Shown here one piece after another: positions 8,483 through 17,286 of a DNA stretch of 64,000 bases. Positions within the stretch are counted from its first letter, which is position 1, and every line of letters begins with the position of its first letter. The position numbers were made by a program, and so were the translations under genes. The stretch is from Oleiphilus sp. (GTDB taxonomy: Bacteria > Pseudomonadota > Gammaproteobacteria > Pseudomonadales > Oleiphilaceae). A model generated the notes under the pieces. It saw nothing but the letters and a program-made list of their open reading frames with translations, ran no database searches and was not told where the DNA came from. Location of the stretch: the NCBI GenBank assembly GCA_006212045.1, contig PZPK01000021.1, forward strand, positions 17,379-81,378, in the 5' to 3' direction.

Positions 8483-10561
8483 TTAAAACGATTGATAGAT
8501 CAATGGCCCGAAGGCAACAATCAACAGGGCGGCTCCCATCGTAATGATCGGCATCAGGATCTTCTCGTAGCGCTGATAGAAGGTGCCATCTGCGACGTCT
8601 GCATCTGCTTTCAGCACTTCTTCTTCACCAACAACCTGTCTGGCCAATAAGTGGTTCAGTGCAACAGGAGGACTCAAATAGCCAAGCTCAAAGGCAACCA
8701 GTGTGACCATCCAGAAATGGATCGGGTCGATACCTGCCTGGTAGGCAACCATCGCGATGGTCTGGCTCACGAGTATCACGGCCCCAAAGGCTTCCATGAT
8801 CATGCCCATAATCACCAGAACGACAACAATCAGAGTCATTGCTGTCCAGGTGCTGGCAAACTCGCTTGGGAAGGAATGTACGATGCCACTTCGCTCGATC
8901 ATGCCACCGAAGCAGATGCTGCAACCGATCAGCAGTAACAATGCACCAATTTCGGCGGTGGTTTGATTGGTCGCGTTACGAATACAGTTTTCAATACCCG
9001 GGTGTGCAGACGTGCTCTTGCCATCGCTACTGAGAACGACCTTCTTGGTGAAGTGTTCATAGGCCAAAATGGCGAGCATCATGACAGGCAGGATACGGGC
9101 GGCAGAGAACTCATCCAGTCGAACGTTCACGGCGTAACGATAGAACATCACGACACCAACGATACAGATGATGTAGGGAACCAGAGGTCTGATTGCTGAC
9201 AGGGTCTGAGGTAGAGCGTCAGACACCGAGGCAAGCTCCAGTTTGTTTTGTCTGTTAAAGGTCATCGCAACGATCAGGAACAGGATAGCACTCAGCAGGA
9301 ATACCCAGATCCCCCAGCCAAAGAGCTGGTCAGTGGTGACTTCGCGGTTCATAAAAGCAATCACAACTACCAACAGGCAGGGTCGAAGCACAACACCCAT
9401 ACTGCCTGACATGGCGGTGGCTGCGAGCGCCAGATTTCTTCGGGCGCCGGCATTACGCAATTCGTGATAGATCACGGCACCTGCAGCAATGACGAAGATA
9501 CCGGAGGCTCCGGTGTAGGCCGTTGGAATTGCGGCTACGATAACGACCAGTACGGAGAGCAGTTCCGGTGGCAGCTTCCAGGGTTTGAACAGGGCCAGTA
9601 CCAGATCAGCAAAGCGCGTTTGCTTGAGCATCATGCCGATCCAGACAAACAGGCCGACATTCAGAAACATGTCGGATAAATCCAGCAGCTTGTCCAGATA
9701 GATGCCGATACCGGCTGTATGCCCACTGGAGAAGAAGAATGCGGCAGAAATCATGGCCATGACCGAATACATCGGCATCGCCAGCCCTGCATGGCCGAAG
9801 CTGCCGCCAGGTTTAAGGTGTTCAGGTACTCGGATCAGATTGATAATACTGACGATGAGCAGCATCGCAAAGCCATAGACCCAGACTTCATGGAGGAAAG
9901 CGACGTCATCCGTAATCTTAGAGCCGTCCGAATGTGCAAGCTCTCTGAAAGACCAGGAAGAGATCAAAAGAATGGAGTTACCAATGACCTGCGCGCTACC
10001 GGCCACATAGTGGTCAAGTCGGGACAACACCGGCCGCATTGCAATATGGTGTCGTTTGAAGGTTGCGGTCATGGCACATAGCAAAAGCAGGATAACCAGA
10101 ATAAACTTCTGGGATACGAGTCCGATCCCGATGGCATCCGATACGAATAGTTCAACCGCCCTGAAAACTTCTACAGCGGGCGTAATTTTCGATTTGGTTT
10201 CCTCATAGGTTTGAAACTTCTCTTTGCAATCCTGTTGCGCGTTGAGGATTGAGGAGCGAATCAGCTCTGGATCAACAGGTTCGGCTTCAAACAACCCAAG
10301 GCCCAGTCCGTCGTCTTCGGCACTTTCAGACAAGCGTTTCTGCAGCTGGGCTTCGACATCAATATTGGGGTTACAGCTTGGTGTGACAGGGTCAACCCGG
10401 AGTTTGTAGTAGCCAGGCCAATAGTGTTCTCCAACACGCAGGATCTGGTTATGGATATCGCTGCTGGTGCTGAAAATGACCACGAGAAGCAGCAGGACAC
10501 AGGCCGGTAGAGAGGACAACCATTCTATTGAAGTACGGGATTTTATTGTTTCGGAAACCAA
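8483..10561 (-). CDS. TRAP-type large permease (DctM) with fused N-terminal region
   Basis: A 692-residue integral membrane protein of the tripartite ATP-independent transporter family. The C-terminal two thirds is DctM-like: many membrane spans with GASGIFVIAAGAVIYHEL, GSMGVVLRPCLLVVVIAF and, near the end, FWMVTLVAFELGYLSPPVALN, a typical DctM signature. The first roughly 260 residues are extra: one span (about 16-32), a 110-residue loop with cysteines at 63 and 112, then further spans. This resembles a fused small subunit (DctQ) with an extracytoplasmic insertion. The preceding gene on this strand encodes a TatT-like lipoprotein. No substrate-binding DctP gene is nearby, so the substrate is unknown. 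A terminator-like hairpin separates it from the upstream gene. Confidence 0.85.
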   Translation of the reverse strand: MVSETIKSRTSIEWLSSLPACVLLLLVVIFSTSSDIHNQILRVGEHYWPGYYKLRVDPVTPSCNPNIDVEAQLQKRLSESAEDDGLGLGLFEAEPVDPELIRSSILNAQQDCKEKFQTYEETKSKITPAVEVFRAVELFVSDAIGIGLVSQKFILVILLLLCAMTATFKRHHIAMRPVLSRLDHYVAGSAQVIGNSILLISSWSFRELAHSDGSKITDDVAFLHEVWVYGFAMLLIVSIINLIRVPEHLKPGGSFGHAGLAMPMYSVMAMISAAFFFSSGHTAGIGIYLDKLLDLSDMFLNVGLFVWIGMMLKQTRFADLVLALFKPWKLPPELLSVLVVIVAAIPTAYTGASGIFVIAAGAVIYHELRNAGARRNLALAATAMSGSMGVVLRPCLLVVVIAFMNREVTTDQLFGWGIWVFLLSAILFLIVAMTFNRQNKLELASVSDALPQTLSAIRPLVPYIICIVGVVMFYRYAVNVRLDEFSAARILPVMMLAILAYEHFTKKVVLSSDGKSTSAHPGIENCIRNATNQTTAEIGALLLLIGCSICFGGMIERSGIVHSFPSEFASTWTAMTLIVVVLVIMGMIMEAFGAVILVSQTIAMVAYQAGIDPIHFWMVTLVAFELGYLSPPVALNHLLARQVVGEEEVLKADADVADGTFYQRYEKILMPIITMGAALLIVAFGPLIYQSF

Positions 10562-10601
10562 AATCTCCTTCCCCTTATTTTATCGAGTTAGTATTGAACA
10601 C

Positions 10602-10627
10602 AAAAAAGCCGGTAGATTATACCGGCT
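10602..10627 (-). terminator. Intrinsic terminator between tatT-like gene and TRAP permease
   Basis: An 8-bp perfect stem (AGCCGGTA / TACCGGCT) with loop GATTA, followed on the minus strand by six T (complement of 10602-10607). It lies after the lipoprotein gene and before the permease gene, so it either ends the first transcript or attenuates read-through. Confidence 0.8.
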
Positions 10628-10712
10628 CTTTCATTCAACAAACTAGCAATAGCATCAGCGGCTGCCGCCCCATTCATTGACCAATAGCCACAGTGTGACG
10701 TGCGTCACATTG

Positions 10713-11798
10713 TTAGAACAGGTCGTCAAGTTCGACCGTTTCGATATCGTCGGCAGCATTCTCATCCCAGAATGTACCCAGCCCCCCCATCGGGGTCCGG
10801 TGCCCTACGGCTTCTGTCCACATTTTGTCAGAGATTCGCGTGATCACTTCGGTCGCAGTGGCATCGAACAGGCGATACTGCGCGTTGGAGTCATGGTTTT
10901 CAATGTGCTCTGCATGGCGTTTGATCACCGTACGGACACGCTCCATATCACCTTTCGAATACGCGGCTATCAAGTGAAATACGTGCGGTAGTCGAACCCG
11001 GGCTTTCTCGCCAAGAATGTCGGCCTGCTCAAGTCGCTCCCAGGCATTTTCGCCTTCAGGAAGTGCACCGGGCAACAGTGACCAGATTGCGGCTTTCAGT
11101 GCCATTGGTACGCCAAACCACTTTCTGTTATCGAGACAGCCAGCAGCCCGTTCGGCTTGTGCCGCGATATTTTTGGGTACCCCGATACCCGTACCGGACT
11201 GTATATCGTTATTGAGTGCAAGCAGGCCGCCAGCCAACCCGGCAATCCATACGATCTGGTCAAATTCCTGTTCCAGATCAGGGCACTCGCCACCAATTTC
11301 CTTGCCGCCATTGAATGCGATCAGCTGGTTCCATGCGACCAGGTATCGCTTGGCAGCTTTCAAGTGGTGTCTCTTCTGTGTGATCAGTGCGTCCTGTGCC
11401 ATATCGGGCTTTTGGTCCCGAATGGAGCGCAGGTAAGAAAGCTCGGATTCAAAGGCCTTTGATTCTTCACAGCCGCCTGCACCAAGGTGCAGAAGTATGG
11501 CCAGTTCATGTGGCTCTTCCGTAATTCGGCTCAGTGACATGACCATTGAGGACAGTGCTTCAGCTCCTGTGCACCCGGCTTCAACGTCGTCAGTTGTGAG
11601 CAGATATGGCACAACGTGCGCTTCACCAAGCAGAGTGACTGTATCACCGGTCGGTTTAATGAATGGTTTTACGAGAAATTGGTTTATGGCTTTACAACCA
11701 CCGAGGAAAAAAGCCAACAACAGCGAAAGAGTAATCCATTTCAATCGGCTGCTGGACGCGGAATGCGTTTGGCCTTTACTAATCTGGTGAAAATCCAC
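10713..11798 (-). CDS. TatT-like lipoprotein (TRAP-associated)
   Basis: A 361-residue lipoprotein. A hydrophobic N-terminal segment ends in the lipobox LGGC with the lipid-acceptor cysteine at 35. The rest is helical, with no further membrane span and the alternation typical of TPR-like repeats (for example AERAAGCLDNRKWFGVPMALKAAIW). The family known as TRAP-transporter TatT component (first described as Treponema pallidum Tp0956) has this layout, and the neighbouring TRAP permease supports it. It would act in the periplasm, perhaps helping to present ligand. The family call rests on context plus architecture; no motif is decisive. Confidence 0.65.
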   Translation of the reverse strand: MDFHQISKGQTHSASSSRLKWITLSLLLAFFLGGCKAINQFLVKPFIKPTGDTVTLLGEAHVVPYLLTTDDVEAGCTGAEALSSMVMSLSRITEEPHELAILLHLGAGGCEESKAFESELSYLRSIRDQKPDMAQDALITQKRHHLKAAKRYLVAWNQLIAFNGGKEIGGECPDLEQEFDQIVWIAGLAGGLLALNNDIQSGTGIGVPKNIAAQAERAAGCLDNRKWFGVPMALKAAIWSLLPGALPEGENAWERLEQADILGEKARVRLPHVFHLIAAYSKGDMERVRTVIKRHAEHIENHDSNAQYRLFDATATEVITRISDKMWTEAVGHRTPMGGLGTFWDENAADDIETVELDDLF

Positions 11799-12143
11799 TA
11801 TGCGCTCCCGGAGAGATATTCAGTATAAAAAACAGACAGGTACACGAACCAGCGAATTATCCACGAACCCCTCTCGTTATTGTGAGATAAAGCCCACAAG
11901 AATAAAAATTTCCGGTGCAACAAAACGTAAAATCTTCGTTCAGGCCGGTCTCCTGTATTGACTCAGGCTGTGATCGGTTTGTGGGCCGGAAATACGGCTC
12001 TGGTCTGAGCTGCGCTCAATTCTTACAAACCAGACAGAAACCCGCATCGGAGTTGAAAGCGGGAGTGAATGAACTATCTTTGCCAAGGCGCCACAAAAAA
12101 TCGGCGTCATTCATAATGACAAGCTACACCAAGGGGAAAGAGG
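11799..12143. other. Upstream region of the HU gene and of the tatT-like gene
   Basis: 345 bp without a convincing gene. It must hold the divergent promoters. A weak sigma70-like pair is seen at 11880-11885 (TTGTGA) and 11903-11908 (TAAAAA), 17 bp apart, pointing toward the HU gene but about 230 bp from it. A 92-codon frame here runs out of frame into the HU gene and is not called. Confidence 0.4.
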
Positions 12144-12416
12144 ATGAAAAAACCGGAACTGGCCGCTGCAATCGCTTCAAAAGCGGATGTTAGCAAGGAA
12201 AAAGCTGGAGAAATTCTGAACATCATTACCGATGAGATCACCAATGCTGTTAGTCAGGATGATGCTGTATCTCTCGTTGGATTCGGGACGTTTTCACGCC
12301 GGGCACGCAGTGCCCGTACTGGTAAAAACCCGCAGACTGGCGCGGCTATCCAGATACCTGCAAGTAATACGGTGGGATTCAAGGCTGGCAAAGCGCTAAA
12401 GGATGCAGTGAATTAG
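12144..12416 (+). CDS. HU-family DNA-binding protein
   Basis: A 90-residue histone-like protein that bends and compacts DNA as a dimer. Seen: MKKPELAAAIASKADVSKEKA at the N-terminus, LVGFGTFSRRARSARTGKNPQTG in the middle (the beta arm whose conserved proline intercalates DNA) and VGFKAGKALKDAVN at the end. Length is exactly that of HU subunits. The start ATG follows a purine-rich AAAGAGG. It stands alone between divergent and convergent neighbours and ends 15 bp before a terminator hairpin. HU versus IHF: the sequence is HU-like in length and in its C-terminus. Confidence 0.95.
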   Translation: MKKPELAAAIASKADVSKEKAGEILNIITDEITNAVSQDDAVSLVGFGTFSRRARSARTGKNPQTGAAIQIPASNTVGFKAGKALKDAVN

Positions 12417-12431
12417 TTCATCACCTTAAAA

Positions 12432-12457
12432 GACCTCAACGGTTTCGCGTTGAGGTC
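12432..12457. terminator. Terminator between HU gene and pyrC'
   Basis: A 9-bp perfect stem (GACCTCAAC / GTTGAGGTC) with loop GGTTTCGC. The A-run at 12427-12431 gives a U-tract mainly for the minus strand, so it best suits the end of the pyr operon and may also stop HU transcripts. Confidence 0.75.
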
Positions 12458-12483
12458 CTGATCTTCGATAAGCTGGAACCAAA

Positions 12484-13782
12484 CTAGGCGGAAGGATGTG
12501 TTTCCGGCCAATGTGTCAGTTTACCCTCACAAATCGTGCCCAATACCCTGCCTTTGATCTTCTGCTTCATCCAGGGAGAATTTTTCCCTCGTGAGTAAAA
12601 GTGCTCGGGCAGCAGTAACCGCTCCTCCGAGCCATCATAGATCGTCAGGTTTGCCGGTTCATTTTCCTGAATCTCGTTGACAGTCAGACCCAGAATCTTT
12701 CGAGGACGCCGTGTCATGGCATCAATGAAGGTGATGAAATCCAGTTCGCCTTTTGCGTCCAGCAATTGCGCTCCAGGCAATAAGGTTTCTAGACTACTGA
12801 TCCCCGGTTCTGTTTCCGCGAAGGGTCTTTGCTTTGCGGCTTCTTCCAAGGGCCGATGGGCACTGGTAATCGCATCGATGGTGCCATGTTTGATGCCTTC
12901 GAGCAAGGCTTGACGGTCTGAATCACTGCGCAACGGCGGATGGCAGTGAAAAAGACTGTCAAAACCCTCGACCTCATGATGCGTATACAACAGATTGGAT
13001 AAGGTGACATCAGCGCTGATGTTAAGGCCCGCTTCTTTCGCTTGTTGAATCAGACTGACCGACCCGGCGCACGAAATTTGGGACAGGTGCAGCCTGACGC
13101 CGGTTTGATCTGCCAATTGGATCATCTGCGCCACTGCAATGGTTTCTGCAAGCGCGGGAATTCCTTTTAGTCCGATCGATGTACTAACGGTGCCTTCGTG
13201 CATGCAGCCTTGATAGAGTTCGGGCACCATGGGCGTGACAAACAGGCGGATATCTTGTGTGTTTGCGTACTCAAAACAGCGCTGCATGGTCAATAGGTCA
13301 TTGAGCGCGGTCGTGCCATTGCTGAGTCCGATGCAGCCGGCTTCTCCAAGCGCGGCATAACTTGAAATCTGGCGGCCCTCCAACTGCTTTGTCATTGCTC
13401 CCAGGGGGAGTACCTGGCAGTGGGCACTTACTTCAGAGATTTCCTTGATCAGTTTGGTGACAGCTTTAGAGTCGTTTATGGGTTGGGTGTCGGGTGTGCA
13501 GCACAAATGCGTAACGCCTCCCGCTGCCGCCGCTCGCGTTTCTGATTCAATCGTGCCACTGCGGCTGTCGCCGGGCTCTCGCAATGAAGCATTCAGATCC
13601 ACCAGGCCGGGTATTACATGGCCGCCTTTGGCATCGATGATGAGTTGATCTGAGGATGGCTCGTCCTTTCCGTCGATTGCGGCGATCATGCCGTGCTCGA
13701 CTCGAATGGATTCAAAAGGAATCCAGTTCAGATCTTTGTTTAAATACTGACCATTTCTGATCACGAGCGAAGCGGGTTTCAT
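12484..13782 (-). CDS. pyrC': Dihydroorotase-like PyrC', non-catalytic subunit of aspartate carbamoyltransferase
   Basis: A 432-residue amidohydrolase-fold protein. Active dihydroorotases carry HxH followed by LREPG near the N-terminus; here the segment is [13 protein letters not shown], so both metal-binding histidines are replaced (N64, S66). This matches the inactive PyrC' of Pseudomonas, which is needed to assemble the dodecameric PyrB-PyrC' transcarbamoylase. It overlaps pyrB by 4 bp (ATGA), indicating translational coupling and equal dosage. A catalytic PyrC must be encoded elsewhere. Role is inferred from the lost ligands plus pyrB linkage. Confidence 0.93.
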   Translation of the reverse strand: MKPASLVIRNGQYLNKDLNWIPFESIRVEHGMIAAIDGKDEPSSDQLIIDAKGGHVIPGLVDLNASLREPGDSRSGTIESETRAAAAGGVTHLCCTPDTQPINDSKAVTKLIKEISEVSAHCQVLPLGAMTKQLEGRQISSYAALGEAGCIGLSNGTTALNDLLTMQRCFEYANTQDIRLFVTPMVPELYQGCMHEGTVSTSIGLKGIPALAETIAVAQMIQLADQTGVRLHLSQISCAGSVSLIQQAKEAGLNISADVTLSNLLYTHHEVEGFDSLFHCHPPLRSDSDRQALLEGIKHGTIDAITSAHRPLEEAAKQRPFAETEPGISSLETLLPGAQLLDAKGELDFITFIDAMTRRPRKILGLTVNEIQENEPANLTIYDGSEERLLLPEHFYSRGKNSPWMKQKIKGRVLGTICEGKLTHWPETHPSA

Positions 13783-14768
13783 TCAGCAGCCTCCCTGATG
13801 GCAGACTTGCATTCGTTCTGCCCACCCATGGCCATCGACATGACTGCCATTCTGATTGCGATTCCGTTGGTCACCTGATTAAGAATGACAGACTGACTCC
13901 CATCGGCGACGTCAGAAGAAATTTCCACCCCTCTGTTGATGGGCCCGGGGTGCATGACAATGGCGCCGGGCTTGGCCAGTGCCAATTTGTCCCTGTCCAA
14001 ACCATACAGGCGGAAATATTCCTGTTCGCTCGGCAACAGACCCCCTTCCATGCGTTCTTTCTGCAGCCTTAACATAATGATGACATCGACATCCTTCAGG
14101 CCTTTGGCCATTTGGCGAAACACCTTTACTCCAAGACATTCCACATGCTGGGGCAGCAAGGTATCCGGAGCGATCACACGTACTTCTTCGACACCCAGGG
14201 TGTTAAGCGCCCGAATCTGGGAGCGCGCAACGCGCGAGTGCAGAATATCGCCGACGATCGCAACCTTGAGACCTTCAAACCGTCCCAGTTTCTGCCGGAT
14301 CGTCAGCATATCCAGCATGGCCTGAGTCGGATGTGCATGCCAGCCGTCTCCGGCATTAATGATCGCGACACCGGGAGTGACAGAATTGGCAATGAAGTGG
14401 GCAGCACCACTTTGTGAATGGCGAACGACAAACATGTCGCTGGCCATCGCTTCCAGATTTTTCAGCATGTCCGAAAGACTTTCACCTTTGGAGGTTGCCG
14501 AGGTACTGATGTCCAGATTAAGTACATCTGCTGAAAGCCGTTTGGCCGCCAACTCAAAGGTGCTGCGTGTACGGGTGCTGTGCTCGAAGAAAAGGTTTAC
14601 GACAGTTTTGCCTCGTAGCAACGGGACTTTTCGTATATTGCGTTCGCCGACCTCAATAAAGGAGTCGGCGGTATCGAGGATTTCTGTCAATAGCGCATTG
14701 TCGAGCCCGTAAACACTCAGAAAGTGTTTCAGTCGTCCGCTTGAGGTGAGTTGAATTGAAGGTTCCAT
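13779..14768 (-). CDS. pyrB: Aspartate carbamoyltransferase catalytic chain
   Basis: A 329-residue enzyme making carbamoyl-aspartate in de novo pyrimidine synthesis. The carbamoyl-phosphate site is visible as [19 protein letters not shown] (about residues 59-77), with [20 protein letters not shown] and [16 protein letters not shown] downstream, and [12 protein letters not shown] near the end. The extra N-terminal stretch compared with E. coli PyrB is typical of the class that pairs with PyrC'. It sits 6 bp after pyrR and overlaps pyrC'. Confidence 0.97.
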   Translation of the reverse strand: MEPSIQLTSSGRLKHFLSVYGLDNALLTEILDTADSFIEVGERNIRKVPLLRGKTVVNLFFEHSTRTRSTFELAAKRLSADVLNLDISTSATSKGESLSDMLKNLEAMASDMFVVRHSQSGAAHFIANSVTPGVAIINAGDGWHAHPTQAMLDMLTIRQKLGRFEGLKVAIVGDILHSRVARSQIRALNTLGVEEVRVIAPDTLLPQHVECLGVKVFRQMAKGLKDVDVIIMLRLQKERMEGGLLPSEQEYFRLYGLDRDKLALAKPGAIVMHPGPINRGVEISSDVADGSQSVILNQVTNGIAIRMAVMSMAMGGQNECKSAIREAAE

Positions 14769-14774
14769 AAGTCT

Positions 14775-15287
14775 TTATTTTGGATTGATTTGCTGAATCT
14801 GGATATGCAGGTTATCCGGCCCGATGAGTTTAACGCGCTCAGATTTGACCAGCGCCAACTCGGTGCCGGTGATATCCGGCTTGATCGGTAAGTCGCGACG
14901 GCCGAGATCAATAAGCACGGCGAGAACAATGCTGGCCGGCCTACCATAGTCAAAAATCTCATTCATGGCTGCGCGCACAGTCCGGCCTGAAAGCAATACA
15001 TCATCTATCAAAACGATATGTTGCCCATCAATCGCAAAGGGTAAATGCGAGGCTTCGACCTGCGGGTGCAGTCCGATCTGGGAAAAGTCGTCGCGGTAAA
15101 AATTAATATTCAATTCACCGATGGGCTCTGCTCTGCCCAGTTTTTCCTGAAGACGGCTTGCAAGCCAGACGCCGCCGGTTCGAATGCCGACCAGTTGATA
15201 CGCATCAATCGAATTCGCCGAAGTGAATCCGTCTATTTCAGTGGCCATGTTGTCTATCAAATTATCGACATCAATATCTGGTGTCAT
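14775..15287 (-). CDS. pyrR: Pyrimidine operon regulator / uracil phosphoribosyltransferase PyrR
   Basis: A 170-residue phosphoribosyltransferase-fold protein. The PRPP-binding loop is IVLIDDVLLSGRTVRAA (about residues 98-114), with VGIRTGGVWLA near the N-terminus. In Bacillus PyrR is an RNA-binding attenuator; in pseudomonads it lies directly before pyrB, as here, and is thought to regulate the operon. The start overlaps the end of ruvX by 4 bp. I found no clear attenuator hairpin in the 6 bp before pyrB, so any control must act further upstream. Confidence 0.93.
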   Translation of the reverse strand: MTPDIDVDNLIDNMATEIDGFTSANSIDAYQLVGIRTGGVWLASRLQEKLGRAEPIGELNINFYRDDFSQIGLHPQVEASHLPFAIDGQHIVLIDDVLLSGRTVRAAMNEIFDYGRPASIVLAVLIDLGRRDLPIKPDITGTELALVKSERVKLIGPDNLHIQIQQINPK

Positions 15288-15715
15288 ACGATTTCCTGTG
15301 TTGAAAACCAGGTTTCAAGAATCAGACAGGCGGCTTGGCCGTCGACCGAATAATGGCCAAAGTCCACAGCCCCTTTGTTACTTTCCATTACCCGTGACTT
15401 GGCTTCATAACTGGAGAGCCGTTCATCCATCAGATGTACCTGACGATTGAATCGCCCTTTTAGCCTCTTGCCGAATTTCTTTGCCCGGAGACACATTTCG
15501 TTTTCAGAGCCATCCATATTTAGCGGCAGGCCAACAATAAAGGCTTCGGGTTTCCATTCTTCGACCAGTTGTTCAATCCGGTCCCAATCCGGTATGCCAT
15601 CCTTTGCCTTGATCGGGTCCAGTGGCTGACCTTGTTGAAGAAGGGTGTTACCTGTCGCGACCCCAAACCGCTTGAGTCCGAAATCAAAGCAAAGAAACTG
15701 TAAGCTACGAGTCAT
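15284..15715 (-). CDS. ruvX: Putative pre-16S rRNA nuclease / Holliday junction resolvase YqgF
   Basis: A 143-residue RNase H-fold protein. Seen: CFDFGLKRFGVATGN with the first catalytic aspartate, VGLPLNMDGSENE in the middle and LMDERLSSYEAKSRV followed by DGQAACLILETWF with late acidic residues. E. coli YqgF processes the 5' end of 16S rRNA. The gene starts immediately after the yqgE stop codon and overlaps pyrR by 4 bp, within a seven-gene minus-strand operon. Confidence 0.94.
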   Translation of the reverse strand: MTRSLQFLCFDFGLKRFGVATGNTLLQQGQPLDPIKAKDGIPDWDRIEQLVEEWKPEAFIVGLPLNMDGSENEMCLRAKKFGKRLKGRFNRQVHLMDERLSSYEAKSRVMESNKGAVDFGHYSVDGQAACLILETWFSTQEIV

Positions 15716-16273
15716 TCAGGCGTGACCAATTTGCCCATTGAGCTGGTCTGTACCGATGCCGAGAATCGACACTGCCGCCTTGAATTTTGACTCGTCCGGA
15801 ATATCGAACAAAACCTGAAGGTCAGCGCTACAGGTCAGCCATGCATTCTCTTTCAGCTCCCGCTCGAGCTGACCTTCGCCCCATCCGGCATAGCCGAGCG
15901 CCAAAAGATATTTGTCTGGTCCCTTGCCGGCAGCAATGGCTTCAAGAATATCTTTCGATGTGGTCAGGCTAAGAGCCGAAGATACCGGCATGGAGGATTC
16001 CCAGTCTGGTGTGCCCGTATGCAGGATGAAGCCCCGCTCTATCTGGACAGGACCGCCGGCATAAACCTGATGGTGTCCATTTTGACAGGGAATATCCAGC
16101 TGACTTAGCACCTCTTCCAGATCCAGTCCGGTTGGCCGGTTAACAACAATACCCATGGCTCCGTGCTCATTGTGTTCACACAGGTAGGTGAGCGAGCCCG
16201 CAAAATTGGGATCGTGCATCTGCGGCATGGCAATCAGAAAATTATTCTGCAAGCTGTCTTGATGTCTAGGCAT
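15716..16273 (-). CDS. yqgE: YqgE/AlgH family protein
   Basis: A 185-residue cytoplasmic protein of unknown biochemical role. Typical features: QNNFLIAMPQMHDPNFAGSL near the start, HGAMGIVVNRPTG, then YAGGPV and LGYAGWGEGQLE, all conserved in the family (AlgH in Pseudomonas was linked to alginate expression). I start at the ATG giving MPRHQDSL; the frame extends only to a TTG seven codons upstream, and neither has a clear ribosome site. It is adjacent to ruvX, its usual partner. Confidence 0.92.
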   Translation of the reverse strand: MPRHQDSLQNNFLIAMPQMHDPNFAGSLTYLCEHNEHGAMGIVVNRPTGLDLEEVLSQLDIPCQNGHHQVYAGGPVQIERGFILHTGTPDWESSMPVSSALSLTTSKDILEAIAAGKGPDKYLLALGYAGWGEGQLERELKENAWLTCSADLQVLFDIPDESKFKAAVSILGIGTDQLNGQIGHA

Positions 16274-16398
16274 TTGCCAAGTATCGCCAGCCAAAGGAGC
16301 GAAGGCAAGTTCGCAGCCTTATATTTCTTCAGATTTCGCAGTTGGATAGGACTCCTGCGGGCAGTCAGCATACCCGCGGCTCTGCCCGTATGTGATGA

Positions 16399-17265
16399 CT
16401 AGAAGCTGGAAACGCCTTTTTTGTTATATGAGAAGGTCCGGATCAGCTCCAGTACGTCCTGTTCTTTTCGGACCTCTTTGGGGAAGGGGCTGAAAGGGGC
16501 AGCACGTCTGACAATATCAATGGTTTTGGAATCCAGAACCAGACTTCCTGAACTCTCAAGCACCTTAACGTCTTTGATCGAACCGTCGGAATAGATGCTG
16601 ATCAGTACCCGTGGTTTTCCGTACAGCGGGCGCCCGCTCTGGTTTGGAAAATTGAGTTTGCCGATGCGTTCGATTTTTGAAACGACGCCCTTTACATAGT
16701 GCGCATCAACGGCCTTCATGGTGGATGCTGCGATCAGGCGTTTGACTCGGGGTCGTCTGGCATAGTTTCTTAATTGGTCATCCAGATTGGCTTCGAGCTG
16801 GGCGATTTCAAGACTTCGCTCGAGTATTGATTTGTTCTGTTCAGGGCGCTCGTTCCGGGACTGTTTTACGGGCATTTCAAACAAAGTGGCTGCTTGTCGT
16901 TTGGCCGCCTGAGTGGCAATGACCGGTTTTTCCTGTTGTGTTTGACGTTGTGTTTCCTGTGCCGGTGAGGATGATTCCTGAATCAGCATATTTTGTTCGC
17001 TGGACTGGCTTGGTGCCGTGATTTCCGATTTTTCCTGTTCGGTGCCGCTGCCCTGCTGATTGCTTTGCGCGAGAAAGTCGGCCTGCTCTGGTTTTTGCGC
17101 ATCTTCATAGCGCGCCAGCGTAATTTCCATGGTCCTCGGACTGGGTTCCGGGTCTTCGGGTATAAAGTCGGTCAGCATGATCATTGCGTGCAACGAAACG
17201 GCAACAAATACGGTAAACCCTAGCCTGTCGTTGGCGCCAATTCGTGGCTCGGCGATTGTGGCCAA
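16399..17265 (-). CDS. tonB3: TonB-like energy transducer (TonB3 type)
   Basis: A 288-residue protein with one N-terminal membrane anchor (about 14-32, LGFTVFVAVSLHAMIML), a long Q/S/E-rich periplasmic linker, a short helical segment and a C-terminal TonB fold (about 205-288, including GKPRVLISIYSDGSI and VRRAAPFSPFP). TonB proteins transmit proton-motive force to outer-membrane receptors. The position between gshB and yqgE is that of P. aeruginosa tonB3 (PA0406), which has been linked to twitching motility and pilus assembly, in keeping with the divergent pil-chp operon next door. No ExbB/ExbD genes are nearby. Confidence 0.88.
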   Translation of the reverse strand: MATIAEPRIGANDRLGFTVFVAVSLHAMIMLTDFIPEDPEPSPRTMEITLARYEDAQKPEQADFLAQSNQQGSGTEQEKSEITAPSQSSEQNMLIQESSSPAQETQRQTQQEKPVIATQAAKRQAATLFEMPVKQSRNERPEQNKSILERSLEIAQLEANLDDQLRNYARRPRVKRLIAASTMKAVDAHYVKGVVSKIERIGKLNFPNQSGRPLYGKPRVLISIYSDGSIKDVKVLESSGSLVLDSKTIDIVRRAAPFSPFPKEVRKEQDVLELIRTFSYNKKGVSSF

Positions 17266-17286
17266 TGCTGTTTCTCCTGGCAGCGG

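Noticed and set aside
11915..12193. 92-codon frame upstream of and overlapping the HU gene
   Set aside because: It runs out of frame into a certain HU gene, has no ribosome site and a cysteine/lysine-rich, unstructured composition.
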